From Pseudomonas bubulae (GTDB lineage Bacteria > Pseudomonadota > Gammaproteobacteria > Pseudomonadales > Pseudomonadaceae), in contig NZ_UYJA01000005.1 of assembly GCF_900618535.1 (NCBI RefSeq), positions 62,001 through 126,000 of the forward strand: 64,000 bases of DNA, in the 5' to 3' direction. Under the pieces are notes generated by a model that did no database searches, had not been told where the DNA came from, and worked only from the letters and a program-made list of their open reading frames with translations. A program made the position numbers and the translations under genes. Positions 9,282 through 18,783 of this stretch are shown here, in pieces (position 1 is the stretch's first letter; the number at the start of each line of letters is the position of its first letter).

Positions 9282-10535
9282 ATGAGCGATAGCTTCGTTA
9301 CCCAGTGCCCACATTGCCAGACCAGTTTTCGCGTCAGCCACGCCCAATTGGGCATGGCGCGCGGTGTGGTGCGCTGTGGCGCCTGCCTGCAAGTGTTCAA
9401 TGCCGCGCAGCAGCTGCTGAACCAGAGCACTGAAGCAGGGCAGCCGCCCGCCGTGGAGATGCCCGTCGTCGCCGCGCCCGAAGTGATCGAACCTGCCCCT
9501 GTCGAAGTACCTGCCCCAACCGTGCCGGTCAACCCGGCACCGTGGCAGACCAGCACGATCGATCTCGACCATCTGGATCTGGACGAAGAACTGGCCAAGC
9601 TCGAAGAGCGTGAAATCCAGCCCAGCAAAAGCTTTGGCCAACCGCACAAGCCCAAAACCACGTCGCTAAGCGCTCGTCGCGAAACCTCTGACGCAGAAGA
9701 AGGTGAGTGGTCAGACAGCCTGTTCAGCGAATCTGCGGCAGACCGCGCCGAATCCGCCAAGGTTGCCGGGCAAGCCGCCGAGATTGCGCAAACCGGACGC
9801 ACCGAGCCGTCATTGTCACTGGACCTCGATGAACCCGACGATACCCCGCCGCTTCAGCTTTCCCTGGACGACGACCTCGAACCGCCGCTGACAGGCGAAC
9901 GACTGTCTGCCACCGAGGACGAGGACGACGCACGCCCTGAGCCTGCGCCTGTCAGCAAGGACAGACGCAAACGCAATGAACCGGCCATGGGCGAAGACCC
10001 GCTGATGGATCTGGTGGACGATCCGCTGCAGCTGGACTGGCAAAAACGCCGTACGCCCTGGGGCAAACGCCTGCTCTGGAGCTTGCTGGTACTCCTGGCC
10101 GCAGCCGCACTGGCCGGGCAGTACATTGCCAACCACTTCGACGAACTGGCACGCCAGGACCAGTACCGCCCGATCTTCCAGCAGCTGTGCCCGCAGATCG
10201 GCTGTACGGTGCCCTCCAAGGTCGATATCGACCGGATCAAGAGCAGCAATCTGGTGGTACGCAGTCATCCGGAATTCGCCGGTGCGCTGGTGGTGGATGC
10301 AATCCTCTACAATCGCGCACCGTTCTCTCAGCCCTTCCCGCTGCTGGAACTGCGATTTGCCGATCTCAACGGCAAAATGATCGCCAGTCGTCGGTTTAAA
10401 CCTGGCGAATACCTCAGCGGTGACTTGGCCAAAGCCGAAATGCCACCGCAAACCCCTATCCACATTGCTCTGGACATCCTCGACCCGGGCCCCAAGGCCG
10501 TGAACTACAGCCTGAGTTTTCACTCGCCCGAATGA
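9282..10535 (+). CDS. zinc-ribbon and DUF3426 membrane protein
   Basis: Function unknown. It begins with an MJ0042-type zinc ribbon (CPHCQTSF...VRCGACLQVF, two CxxC pairs). A long acidic, Pro-rich, probably disordered middle (about 60-250) follows, then one transmembrane helix (about 262-284, LLWSLLVLLAAAALAG) and a C-terminal DUF3426 domain. The topology suggests a cytoplasmic zinc ribbon tethered to a periplasmic domain. The start is uncertain: ATG 9282 (MSDSFVTQC) matches the usual beginning of relatives, but an ATG at 9261 would add seven residues. It is conserved between prmA and dusB in Pseudomonas. Confidence 0.8.
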   Translation: MSDSFVTQCPHCQTSFRVSHAQLGMARGVVRCGACLQVFNAAQQLLNQSTEAGQPPAVEMPVVAAPEVIEPAPVEVPAPTVPVNPAPWQTSTIDLDHLDLDEELAKLEEREIQPSKSFGQPHKPKTTSLSARRETSDAEEGEWSDSLFSESAADRAESAKVAGQAAEIAQTGRTEPSLSLDLDEPDDTPPLQLSLDDDLEPPLTGERLSATEDEDDARPEPAPVSKDRRKRNEPAMGEDPLMDLVDDPLQLDWQKRRTPWGKRLLWSLLVLLAAAALAGQYIANHFDELARQDQYRPIFQQLCPQIGCTVPSKVDIDRIKSSNLVVRSHPEFAGALVVDAILYNRAPFSQPFPLLELRFADLNGKMIASRRFKPGEYLSGDLAKAEMPPQTPIHIALDILDPGPKAVNYSLSFHSPE

Positions 10536-10732
10536 GCGGGTTTCGCACAAGTTGCTAGCTTTAAGCTGTAACCGACACGTTTAAAGCGCACCGGCTTGCC
10601 GCTTGACCCTTGAAACTTGCTGCTTATTGTTCAAAATTCACTCAATTGCAGCTTTAACCAGTCATCGAGAGCGGGTATCATGCCAACCCTTTTTCGAACT
10701 CCCAAGATCCGGCCCCACAACAGGGAAGTCCT

Positions 10733-11746
10733 ATGTCGGCGGTACGCATCGGCCCATATACATTGAACAACGGTTTGATTCTCGCCCCCATGGCGGGTGT
10801 CACCGACCAGCCCTTTCGTCAGCTTTGCCGACGCATGGGTGCAGGCCTGGTTGTTTCGGAAATGGTCACCAGTGACATGAGTCTCTGGAACAGTCGCAAA
10901 TCGCGCCTGCGCATGATTCACGACGGTGATCCCGAGCCACGCTCGGTACAGATCGCCGGCGGTGATGCGCAAATGCTGGCAGACGCCGCCAGAGCCAATG
11001 TGGAGCTGGGCGCACAGATTATTGATATCAACATGGGTTGCCCGGCAAAGAAGGTCTGCAACAAGGCCGCCGGCTCCGCGTTGCTGAAAGACGAAGCACT
11101 GGTAAACGAGATCCTGCAGGCCGTCGTGGCTGCGGTTGATGTGCCGGTTACCCTGAAGATCCGCACCGGTTGGGACCGGGACAACAAGAACGGCATCACG
11201 GTGGCAAAGATCGCCGAACAAGCCGGGATCAGCGCACTGGCGGTGCACGGCAGAACCCGTGCCGACCTGTACACCGGTGATGCCGAGTACGACACCATTG
11301 CCGCGATCAAGCAGGCCGTGTCGATACCGGTGTTTGCCAACGGCGATATCGATTCACCCCAAAAGGCCCTGCACGTGCTGAACGCGACCGGGGCTGACGG
11401 ACTGTTGATTGGCAGGGCGGCCCAGGGGCGGCCCTGGATTTTCCGCGAAGTCGATCACTTTCTGCGTACCGGGCAACTGCTGCCGGCACCGGAGATGATC
11501 GAAGTGGAACGTATTCTGCTAGAGCACCTGGCTGCATTGCACACCTTCTATGGGGAGGTGCTGGGCGTACGTATCGCCCGTAAGCATGTCGGGTGGTATC
11601 TGGCAACCTTGCCGGGCGCCAAGGAGTTTCGCGCCCACTTCAATCGTTTGGAAGATACGGAAGCACAATGCGCCAACGTTCAGGCGTTTTTCGCCGAACG
11701 ACACAAGAGCCTGGTGACAGGGGACGAAGGATGGGTGGCCGCATGA
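10733..11746 (+). CDS. dusB: tRNA-dihydrouridine synthase B
   Basis: FMN-dependent reduction of a uridine in the tRNA D-loop. It is 337 residues long. The N-terminal TIM-barrel domain begins LAPMAGVTDQPFRQLC and includes the catalytic-cysteine block NMGCPAKKVCNKAAGSALL and the FMN phosphate-binding NGDIDSPQKAL and IGRAAQGRPWIF. A helical tRNA-binding tail follows. The ribosome binding site AGGGAAG is well placed. It is the first gene of the dusB-fis operon typical of gamma-proteobacteria; its stop overlaps the fis start by four bases. Confidence 0.96.
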   Translation: MSAVRIGPYTLNNGLILAPMAGVTDQPFRQLCRRMGAGLVVSEMVTSDMSLWNSRKSRLRMIHDGDPEPRSVQIAGGDAQMLADAARANVELGAQIIDINMGCPAKKVCNKAAGSALLKDEALVNEILQAVVAAVDVPVTLKIRTGWDRDNKNGITVAKIAEQAGISALAVHGRTRADLYTGDAEYDTIAAIKQAVSIPVFANGDIDSPQKALHVLNATGADGLLIGRAAQGRPWIFREVDHFLRTGQLLPAPEMIEVERILLEHLAALHTFYGEVLGVRIARKHVGWYLATLPGAKEFRAHFNRLEDTEAQCANVQAFFAERHKSLVTGDEGWVAA

Positions 11747-12063
11747 CGATGATGACCGAGACATTAGTGAGTGGAACAACGCCCGTGAGCGACAACGTCA
11801 ACTTGAAACAGCACCTCAATACACCGAGCGAAGAAGGCCAGACCCTTCGCGGGAGTGTCGAGAAGGCGCTGCACAATTATTTCGCCCATCTGGAGGGCGC
11901 TGAAGTCACGGACGTCTACAACCTGGTACTTTCCGAAGTCGAGGCTCCCCTTCTCGAGTGCGTCATGAACTACGTCAAGGGCAACCAGACCAAGGCCTCC
12001 GAGCTGCTGGGCCTCAATCGCGGCACCTTGCGCAAAAAGCTCAAACAGTACGATCTGCTGTAA
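11743..12063 (+). CDS. fis: nucleoid-associated regulator Fis
   Basis: Small DNA-bending dimer that acts as a global regulator and organiser of the nucleoid. It is 106 residues long; the C-terminal helix-turn-helix (NQTKASELLGLNRGTLRKKL) is nearly invariant in the family. The ATG at 11743 overlaps the dusB stop as ATGA, and the protein from there matches the length of P. aeruginosa Fis (about 107 residues). A terminator follows directly. Confidence 0.96.
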   Translation: MTMMTETLVSGTTPVSDNVNLKQHLNTPSEEGQTLRGSVEKALHNYFAHLEGAEVTDVYNLVLSEVEAPLLECVMNYVKGNQTKASELLGLNRGTLRKKLKQYDLL

Positions 12064-12080
12064 GCATTCAATCAAACCTG

Positions 12081-12113
12081 AAAGGCGTCCTGATAAAACA
12101 GGCCGCCTTTTTT
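12081..12113 (+). terminator. Rho-independent terminator after fis
   Basis: AAAGGCGTCCTG (12081-12092) pairs with CAGGCCGCCTTT (12099-12110) with one mismatch. The loop is six bases and the T run extends to 12113. Confidence 0.85.
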
Positions 12114-12144
12114 GCTGACTCCTTTGCTTTTGATGGAAATCGAG

Positions 12145-13752
12145 ATGACCGATCAGACTACCCGCCTGCCGATCCGCCGCGCTCTAATCAGCGTTTCCGA
12201 CAAAACCGGAATCCTTGATTTCGCCCGTGAACTGGAAGCCCTCGGCGTCGAGATCCTGTCCACTGGCGGTACCTTCAAGCTGCTGCAAGACAACGGTGTG
12301 GCCGCTGTTGAAGTCGCGGACTACACCGGCTTTGCAGAAATGATGGACGGTCGGGTGAAAACCCTGCATCCGAAAATCCACGGCGGCATCCTGGGCCGTC
12401 GCGGCATCGACGACGACATCATGAACGAGCACGGCATCAAGCCGATCGACCTGGTCGCGGTCAACCTCTACCCGTTCGAAGCCACCATCTCCAAACCAGG
12501 TTGCGACCTGCCGACCGCCATCGAGAACATCGATATCGGTGGCCCGACCATGGTTCGCTCGGCAGCGAAAAACCACAAAGACGTGGCCATCGTGGTCAAT
12601 GCCAGCGACTACGCCAATGTTCTGGAAAACCTCAAGGCCGGCGGCCTGACCTACGCGCAGCGTTTCGACCTGATGCTCAAGGCCTTCGAACACACTGCCG
12701 CCTACGACGGCATGATCGCCAACTACCTGGGCACCGTGAACCAGGCCGCTGAAACACTGAGCACCGAAGACCGCGGCCTGTTCCCGCGCACCTTCAACAG
12801 CCAGTTCATCAAGGCCCAGGAAATGCGCTACGGCGAGAACCCGCACCAGAAAGCGGCGTTCTACGTTGAAGCCAAGCCGACCGAAGTCAGCATTGCCACT
12901 GCAACCCAGCTGCAAGGCAAGGAACTGTCGTTCAACAACGTGGCCGATACCGATGCCGCGCTGGAATGTGTAAAAAGCTTTGTCAAACCGGCATGCGTCA
13001 TCGTCAAGCACGCCAACCCGTGCGGCGTTGCCGTCAGCCCGGACGCCGAAGGCGGCATTCGCCAGGCCTACGAGCTGGCATACGCCACGGATACCGAGTC
13101 GGCTTTCGGCGGCATTATCGCTTTCAACCGTGAGCTGGACGCCGAAACGGCCAAGGCCATTGTCGAGCGTCAGTTCGTTGAAGTGATCATCGCCCCGTCC
13201 GTGAGCGAAGAAGCTCGCGCCATCGTGGCCGCCAAAGCCAACGTGCGCCTGCTGGCCTGCGGCCAGTGGAGCGAAGATCGCGCCCCGGCCTGGGACTTCA
13301 AACGCGTTAACGGCGGTTTGCTGGTACAGAGCCGCGACATCGAGATGATCGGCAGCGAAGACCTGAAAGTCGTGACCAAGCGCGCCCCGAGCGAGCAAGA
13401 GATCAACGACCTGATCTTTGCCTGGAAAGTGGCCAAGTACGTAAAATCCAACGCCATTGTTTACGCCAAGGGTCGTCAGACCATCGGTGTCGGCGCAGGC
13501 CAGATGAGCCGCGTAAACTCGGCCCGTATCGCTGCGATCAAGGCTGAACACGCCGGCCTGCAAGTGCAGGGCGCGGTCATGGCATCGGACGCATTCTTCC
13601 CGTTCCGTGACGGCATCGACAACGCAGCCAAAGCCGGTATCACTGCCGTGATCCAGCCAGGCGGCTCGATGCGTGACAACGAAGTGATTGCAGCCGCTGA
13701 CGAAGCGGGCATTGCCATGGTGTTCACCGGCATGCGCCACTTCCGTCACTAA
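12145..13752 (+). CDS. purH: bifunctional AICAR transformylase / IMP cyclohydrolase
   Basis: Last two steps of IMP synthesis: formylation of AICAR with 10-formyl-THF, then ring closure. From ATG 12145 it is 535 residues. An N-terminal MGS-like cyclohydrolase domain starts at RRALISVSDKTG, with GRVKTLHPKIHGG. A C-terminal transformylase domain has the catalytic KHANPCGVA block and SDAFFPFRDGID near the end. The start is set by a GGAAATCGAG ribosome binding site and by likeness to the P. aeruginosa N terminus (MTDQTTRLP). The upstream ATGs at 12112 and 12136 are less likely. It is followed by purD after a REPIN. Confidence 0.97.
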   Translation: MTDQTTRLPIRRALISVSDKTGILDFARELEALGVEILSTGGTFKLLQDNGVAAVEVADYTGFAEMMDGRVKTLHPKIHGGILGRRGIDDDIMNEHGIKPIDLVAVNLYPFEATISKPGCDLPTAIENIDIGGPTMVRSAAKNHKDVAIVVNASDYANVLENLKAGGLTYAQRFDLMLKAFEHTAAYDGMIANYLGTVNQAAETLSTEDRGLFPRTFNSQFIKAQEMRYGENPHQKAAFYVEAKPTEVSIATATQLQGKELSFNNVADTDAALECVKSFVKPACVIVKHANPCGVAVSPDAEGGIRQAYELAYATDTESAFGGIIAFNRELDAETAKAIVERQFVEVIIAPSVSEEARAIVAAKANVRLLACGQWSEDRAPAWDFKRVNGGLLVQSRDIEMIGSEDLKVVTKRAPSEQEINDLIFAWKVAKYVKSNAIVYAKGRQTIGVGAGQMSRVNSARIAAIKAEHAGLQVQGAVMASDAFFPFRDGIDNAAKAGITAVIQPGGSMRDNEVIAAADEAGIAMVFTGMRHFRH

Positions 13753-13782
13753 CAGCACGATCCCATGTAGGCACCGGCTTTT

Positions 13783-13869
13783 GTGGGAGCTGGCTTGCCT
13801 GCGACAGCAACACCTCGGTAGTGCCTGAAACACCGAGGTGCCTGTATCGCGGGCAAGCCCGGCTCCCAC
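13783..13869. repeat. REPIN between purH and purD
   Basis: Diverged arms 13783-13804 (GTGGGAGCTGGCTTGCCTGC) and 13847-13869 are inverted to each other. The spacer holds a second inverted repeat (ACCTCGGT... and ACCGAGGT), so the whole element can fold into nested hairpins. Confidence 0.85.
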
Positions 13870-13935
13870 AAAAGCCCGGCCTTCAGGCACCTCAGCGGTG
13901 CTCATCAGAATTCAGCGTCATCCGAGGTTTTTGAA

Positions 13936-15234
13936 ATGAATGTTTTGATCATTGGCAGCGGTGGCCGCGAACACGCACTGGCCTGGAAAGTAGCTCAGGA
14001 CCCACGTGTCGCCAAAGTATTCGTTGCCCCGGGCAACGCCGGCACCGCCATTGAAGCCAAATGCGAGAACGTCGCCATCGACGTGCTGGCCCTTGAGCAA
14101 CTGGCAGATTTTGCCGAGAAAAACGTTTCCCTGACCATCGTGGGCCCGGAAGTCCCGCTGGTTGCCGGTGTGGTTGACCTGTTCCGCTCCCGTGGCCTGG
14201 ACTGCTTCGGCCCGACCGCTGGCGCTGCCCAGCTGGAAGGCTCCAAGGCCTTCACCAAAGACTTCCTGGCGCGTCACAAGATCCCGACCGCCGACTACCA
14301 GAACTTCACCGAAATCGAACCGGCTCTGGCTTACCTGCAGAAAGTCGGCGCGCCGATCGTGATCAAGGCTGACGGCCTGGCCGCAGGTAAAGGCGTTATC
14401 GTCGCCATGACCCTGGCCGAAGCCGAAGACGCCGTGCGTGACATGCTCGCAGGCAACGCCTTTGGCGAAGCCGGCTCGCGCGTGGTGATCGAAGAGTTCC
14501 TCGACGGCGAAGAAGCCAGCTTTATCGTGATGGTCGACGGCAAGAACGTATTGCCGATGGCCACCAGCCAGGACCACAAGCGTGTCGGCGACGGCGACAC
14601 CGGCCCGAACACCGGAGGCATGGGCGCTTACTCCCCTGCCCCGGTGGTCACCGCTGACGTTCATCAGCGCGTCATGGACCTGGTCATCTGGCCAACCGTG
14701 CGTGGCATGGCCGAAGAAGGCAACGTCTACACCGGTTTCCTGTACGCAGGGCTGATGATCGACAAGGCCGGTAACCCGAAAGTGATCGAGTTCAACTGCC
14801 GCTTCGGCGATCCGGAAACCCAACCGGTGATGCTGCGCCTGCAATCGAGCCTGGTGCTGCTGGTTGAAGCGGCTCTGGCTCAAGCGCTGGACAAGGTTGA
14901 AGCGCAATGGGATCCGCGCCCGAGCCTGGGTATCGTGCTTGCCGCCGGCGGCTACCCTGGCGATTACGCCAAAGGTACTGTCATCCAGGGTCTGGACGCA
15001 GCCGCCAAGCTGGAAGGCAAAGTGTTCCATGCCGGCACTGCACTCAATCAAGCCGGTGAGGTGGTGACCTCGGGGGGTCGCGTGTTGTGCGCAACCGCCA
15101 TGGGCGACACCGTAGAAGCGGCACAGCACAAGGCTTACGAGCTGGCCAAGGCCATCGAGTGGGAGGGTTGCTTATACCGTAACGATATCGGCTACCGTGC
15201 CATTGCTCGCGAACGTGGTGAACCTCAGGAGTAA
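13936..15234 (+). CDS. purD: phosphoribosylamine-glycine ligase
   Basis: ATP-dependent joining of glycine to 5-phosphoribosylamine, giving GAR, the second step of purine synthesis. The 432-residue ATP-grasp enzyme opens with MNVLIIGSGGREHALAW and has the KADGLAAGKGV phosphate-binding stretch. It also has GPNTGGMGAYSP and the metal-binding EFNCRFGDPETQ. Length and motifs are complete. It follows purH with a REPIN between; a hairpin follows the stop. Confidence 0.97.
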   Translation: MNVLIIGSGGREHALAWKVAQDPRVAKVFVAPGNAGTAIEAKCENVAIDVLALEQLADFAEKNVSLTIVGPEVPLVAGVVDLFRSRGLDCFGPTAGAAQLEGSKAFTKDFLARHKIPTADYQNFTEIEPALAYLQKVGAPIVIKADGLAAGKGVIVAMTLAEAEDAVRDMLAGNAFGEAGSRVVIEEFLDGEEASFIVMVDGKNVLPMATSQDHKRVGDGDTGPNTGGMGAYSPAPVVTADVHQRVMDLVIWPTVRGMAEEGNVYTGFLYAGLMIDKAGNPKVIEFNCRFGDPETQPVMLRLQSSLVLLVEAALAQALDKVEAQWDPRPSLGIVLAAGGYPGDYAKGTVIQGLDAAAKLEGKVFHAGTALNQAGEVVTSGGRVLCATAMGDTVEAAQHKAYELAKAIEWEGCLYRNDIGYRAIARERGEPQE

Positions 15235-15245
15235 ACACTCCATAC

Positions 15246-15278
15246 GGATAGGCGGGGCGTCTGCGCCCTTGCCTAACC
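15246..15278 (+). terminator. hairpin after purD
   Basis: GGATAGGCGGGGCG (15246-15259) pairs with CGCCCTTGCCTAACC (15264-15278) across a TCTG loop with a few mismatches. No T run follows, so termination is likely but weaker than a classic terminator. Confidence 0.55.
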
Positions 15279-15333
15279 GTTCCAGGCCCGCGCATAGTTA
15301 CCGTCTAGCTTCAATCCATGAAGGGATTTCGCC

Positions 15334-18114
15334 GTGCGCTGGCTCAGGATCGCCATAGCTTTTACCGCCGCCCTACTGGCCACTGTGCTTGGCATGATGC
15401 CTGCGCAAGCCGCTACAGCGACCGGTTGGTCTGTTCTGTCAGACCCGCAGGCCAGCCTGCAACTGAGCGATGTACGCTCCCCTCGCCTGTCCAGCCAGTT
15501 CAGCCCTGTCGACCTTGACCGCATTGGTGCTGCTGAACCCGGCGAAGCCTTGTGGCTGCGCGTACGCCTGCAACCCGACAAGCACGAGCAGATCCTGCGG
15601 CTGTTTGCCCCTGACCTGGCGCGCCTGGACATGTATGTATTCGATGATCAAAAACTGATCAGCGAAATCAACACCGGCTCGGCATTGCCCACCAACCGCA
15701 AACCGGTGCCCAGCAGTGACTACCTGCTGCCCCTGCCGCAAAGCGCCGAACCGCTGGATGTTTACCTGCGCATGGTCTCTGACCACCAGCTGCGCCCCCA
15801 CATTACTCTCGACACTGCCGTGATGCTGGCCGCCAGCCAGAGCAAGCCCCTGCTCTATGGCCTGTTGCTGGGCTGCATGACGATGCTGTTGCTGCACAAC
15901 ATTGTGCGCTTTGCCTTCAGCCGCTCACCCAGCAGCCTGTGGCTGGCGATCTGCGAAGCATTGCTCATGGCCAGTTCAGTGTTGTTCCTGAACCTGCTCG
16001 ACCCCTGGCTGGGGCAGTGGCACAGCCTGCAAACCCCGGGCGCCTACCTGACACTGCTGCTGACCGCCCCGTGCGGGCTGATGTTCACCTATAGTTTTTT
16101 CGCGAGTCGCGGTGCCCATCGGCTGCTCAAACTGCTGCTGCTGGACATTCTTATTATCGCCCTCGGTGGCCTGTTGCTGCTGTTTATCGACAACCTGCCG
16201 CTAAACCTCATTACCTATGCCCTGGTCGGACTGGCAAGTGTCAGCATTCTGGCCGTATCGGTTTACCACTGGCAAAAGGGCTACAAACCGGCACGCATGT
16301 TTGCCATGGCGATGGTGATTTTCAATATCGGCACCCTGGTGATTCTCCCGGCGCTGCTGGGCCTGACCCTCATCGCACCGCAGGAGCTGGTGCTGGCGCT
16401 GATGTGCGTGGTGTGCATCAGCGGCTTGCTGATGAGCTTCGCCCTGAGCGAACGCAACCGCAGCATCACCCAGGCCCAGTTCAGCATCAGCCGCGAACTG
16501 GCGGCCAGCACGGCCGAAGTCAATGCCAAGGCCGAGTTCCTGTCCAAGATCAGCCATGAAATCCGCACCCCCATGAACGGCGTGCTGGGCATGACCGAGC
16601 TGCTGCTGGGCACACCGCTTTCGGTCAAGCAGCGCGACTACGTACAGACCATCCACAGCGCCGGTAATGAGCTGCTGACGCTGATCAACGAAATCCTCGA
16701 CATCTCCAAGCTTGAGTCAGGGCAGATCGAACTGGATGACGTGCAGTTCGACCTCAATGCCCTGATCGAGGATTGCCTGAGCATCTTCCGCACCAAGGCC
16801 GAACAGCAGAACGTCGAACTCATCAGCTTTATCCAGCCACAAGTGCCACGGGTGATCAGCGGCGACCCCACACGCTTGCGCCAGACCCTGCTCAGCCTGC
16901 TCGAAAGCTCCCTGAAAAAGACCGACGAGGGTGAGATCCTGATCGTCGTGGCCCTTGAGGAGCGCAATGGCCCGCCACGCTTGCGCATTGCGATCCAGGA
17001 CTCCGGCCAGCCGATGGATGAGCAGGAGCGTGACGCCCTGTTGCACGCCGAACTGCACAGCAAGAACTTCCTTGCCGCCACCCGCCTGGGCGGCCACCTG
17101 GGGCTGGTGATCGCCCGCCAGCTGATCATGCTGATGGGCGGCGAATTCGGCATAAAGTCCGGTCAAACCACCGGCAGCAACCTGTGGCTGACCCTGCCCC
17201 TGGACCCGCAACACCTGGAACACCCCACCTCGGACCTCGACAGCCCGCTCAAAGGCGCGCGGGTACTGGTGGTGGACGACAACGACACCTGCCGCAAAGT
17301 GCTGGTGCAGCAATGCTCCGCCTGGGGCTTGAATGTCAGCGCCGCCGCCTCGGGCAAGGAAGCCCTGGCCTTGCTGCGCACCAAGGCGCACTTGCGAGAC
17401 TACTTCGACATCGTCCTGCTGGACCAGAACATGCCCGGCATGACCGGCATGCAACTGGCCGCCAAGATCAAGGAAGACCCGAGCCTCAATCACGACATCC
17501 TGCTGGTCATGCTCACCGGTATCAGTAATGCCCCTAGCAAGATCATTGCGCGTAACTGCGGGATCAAGCGCATCCTCGCCAAGCCGGTGGCCGGCTACAC
17601 CCTCAAGACCACCCTGGCGGACGAACTGACCCAGCGCAACAAAGGCCATGCCGCCGCACAAACCACCGCCAATGGCCCCGCTGCCGTTGCGGTCTCCGTG
17701 CCCGGCGACTTCCGCATTCTGGTGGCCGAAGACAACAATATCTCGACCAAGGTTATCCGCGGCATGCTGGGCAAGCTCAACCTGAACCCGGACACGGCCT
17801 GCAATGGTGCCGAAGCGCTCAAGGCGATGAAGACCCAGCGCTATGACCTGGTGCTGATGGACTGTGAGATGCCGGTACTCGACGGGTTTTCTGCCACCGA
17901 GCAGTTGCGCGCCTGGGAAGTCAGCCACCAGCGGGTACGAACTCCGGTTGTCGCCCTGACCGCCCACATCCTTACCGAACACAAGGAACGCGCCCGGCAG
18001 GCCGGTATGGACGGGCATATGTCCAAACCCGTGGAACTGTCGCAACTGCGCGAACTGGTGGAGTTTTGGGTCGAACAACGTGAGCTGCGTCAATCCCGTA
18101 CGCAACTGTCCTAA
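15334..18114 (+). CDS. retS: hybrid sensor kinase RetS
   Basis: Inner-membrane regulator of the switch between acute and biofilm lifestyles; in Pseudomonas it blocks GacS by direct contact and so lowers RsmY/RsmZ. It is 926 residues with a signal peptide, a periplasmic 7TMR-DISMED2 domain (about 30-160) and seven transmembrane helices (about 170-385). HisKA follows with SHEIRTPMNGVLGM (His408), then an ATPase-like domain and two receiver domains (acceptors Asp697 and Asp843). The ATPase domain lacks the usual N-box Asn (LLESSLKKT) and reads DSGQP where DxGxG is normal. The GTG start at 15334 has AAGGGA at good spacing. The position after purD matches PA4856. Confidence 0.94.
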   Translation: MRWLRIAIAFTAALLATVLGMMPAQAATATGWSVLSDPQASLQLSDVRSPRLSSQFSPVDLDRIGAAEPGEALWLRVRLQPDKHEQILRLFAPDLARLDMYVFDDQKLISEINTGSALPTNRKPVPSSDYLLPLPQSAEPLDVYLRMVSDHQLRPHITLDTAVMLAASQSKPLLYGLLLGCMTMLLLHNIVRFAFSRSPSSLWLAICEALLMASSVLFLNLLDPWLGQWHSLQTPGAYLTLLLTAPCGLMFTYSFFASRGAHRLLKLLLLDILIIALGGLLLLFIDNLPLNLITYALVGLASVSILAVSVYHWQKGYKPARMFAMAMVIFNIGTLVILPALLGLTLIAPQELVLALMCVVCISGLLMSFALSERNRSITQAQFSISRELAASTAEVNAKAEFLSKISHEIRTPMNGVLGMTELLLGTPLSVKQRDYVQTIHSAGNELLTLINEILDISKLESGQIELDDVQFDLNALIEDCLSIFRTKAEQQNVELISFIQPQVPRVISGDPTRLRQTLLSLLESSLKKTDEGEILIVVALEERNGPPRLRIAIQDSGQPMDEQERDALLHAELHSKNFLAATRLGGHLGLVIARQLIMLMGGEFGIKSGQTTGSNLWLTLPLDPQHLEHPTSDLDSPLKGARVLVVDDNDTCRKVLVQQCSAWGLNVSAAASGKEALALLRTKAHLRDYFDIVLLDQNMPGMTGMQLAAKIKEDPSLNHDILLVMLTGISNAPSKIIARNCGIKRILAKPVAGYTLKTTLADELTQRNKGHAAAQTTANGPAAVAVSVPGDFRILVAEDNNISTKVIRGMLGKLNLNPDTACNGAEALKAMKTQRYDLVLMDCEMPVLDGFSATEQLRAWEVSHQRVRTPVVALTAHILTEHKERARQAGMDGHMSKPVELSQLRELVEFWVEQRELRQSRTQLS

Positions 18115-18172
18115 CAGACAGCCAATCCCCCTGATAGACTTTCGGCGCCCCCTATCGATGTGAGCTCAGACC

Positions 18173-18769
18173 ATGCTCCATGTGCTGTTCAGTGTGTACT
18201 TGAAGATGCTGGTGCTTTACAGCCCGTTTTTCGTGCTGTCGTGCTTTATCAGCCTGACCCGGGGTTACTCGAACAAGGAACGCCGCCGGCTGGCCTGGAA
18301 AGTGGCCCTGGCCACGCTGATCTCCAGTGTATTGCTGTACCTGTTCGGGCGCACGATCTTCAGCGTCTTCGGCATCACCGTCGATGCATTCCGCATCGGT
18401 GCCGGCAGCGTGCTGTTTATCTCGGCGCTGGGCATGGCCCAAGGCAAGTCTGCGGTGCAAACAGACAATGTGCAGCAGGACGTGACGATTGTGCCCTTGA
18501 CCATCCCGCTCACTGTCGGGCCCGGCACGATCGGTGCGTTGCTGGTCATGGGCGTCAGCCAGCCCCACTGGGATGACAAGCTGATGGCGATTGTCAGTAT
18601 TGCCCTGGCCAGCCTGACGGTGGGCGTGGTGCTTTACCTGTCCAACCGAATCGAACGGATTCTCGGTGAGCAGGGTTTGCAGATCGTCAGCCGCCTGATG
18701 GGCCTGTTTGTCTGCGCCCTTGCAGCGCAGATCATCTTTACCGGGATCAGGGGCTATATGGTCCCCTGA
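18173..18769 (+). CDS. MarC family integral membrane protein
   Basis: A 198-residue, six-helix inner-membrane protein of the MarC/SnatA family (UPF0056). Family marks are the N-terminal FFVLSCFISLTRGYSNKERR-like loop and the PLTIPLTVGPGTIGALLV block between helices 3 and 4. Some members export amino acids (SnatA, alanine/threonine), but the role of most is unproven. It faces the cob operon tail to tail with a REPIN between. The start ATG 18173 is the first of the frame; no strong ribosome binding site is seen (GAGCTC). Confidence 0.85.
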   Translation: MLHVLFSVYLKMLVLYSPFFVLSCFISLTRGYSNKERRRLAWKVALATLISSVLLYLFGRTIFSVFGITVDAFRIGAGSVLFISALGMAQGKSAVQTDNVQQDVTIVPLTIPLTVGPGTIGALLVMGVSQPHWDDKLMAIVSIALASLTVGVVLYLSNRIERILGEQGLQIVSRLMGLFVCALAAQIIFTGIRGYMVP

Positions 18770-18783
18770 AAACACACAGAACT

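Noticed and set aside
10536..10732. Promoter or small RNA between the zinc-ribbon gene and dusB
   Set aside because: TTTAAC and TATCAT are 17 bases apart (10653-10681), but the -35 match is poor and no hairpin with a T run is seen. Too weak to list.
12184..13905. 573-codon minus-strand frame opposite purH
   Set aside because: Antisense to the complete purH gene and running into the REPIN. The length is a result of high-GC codon bias, not coding.
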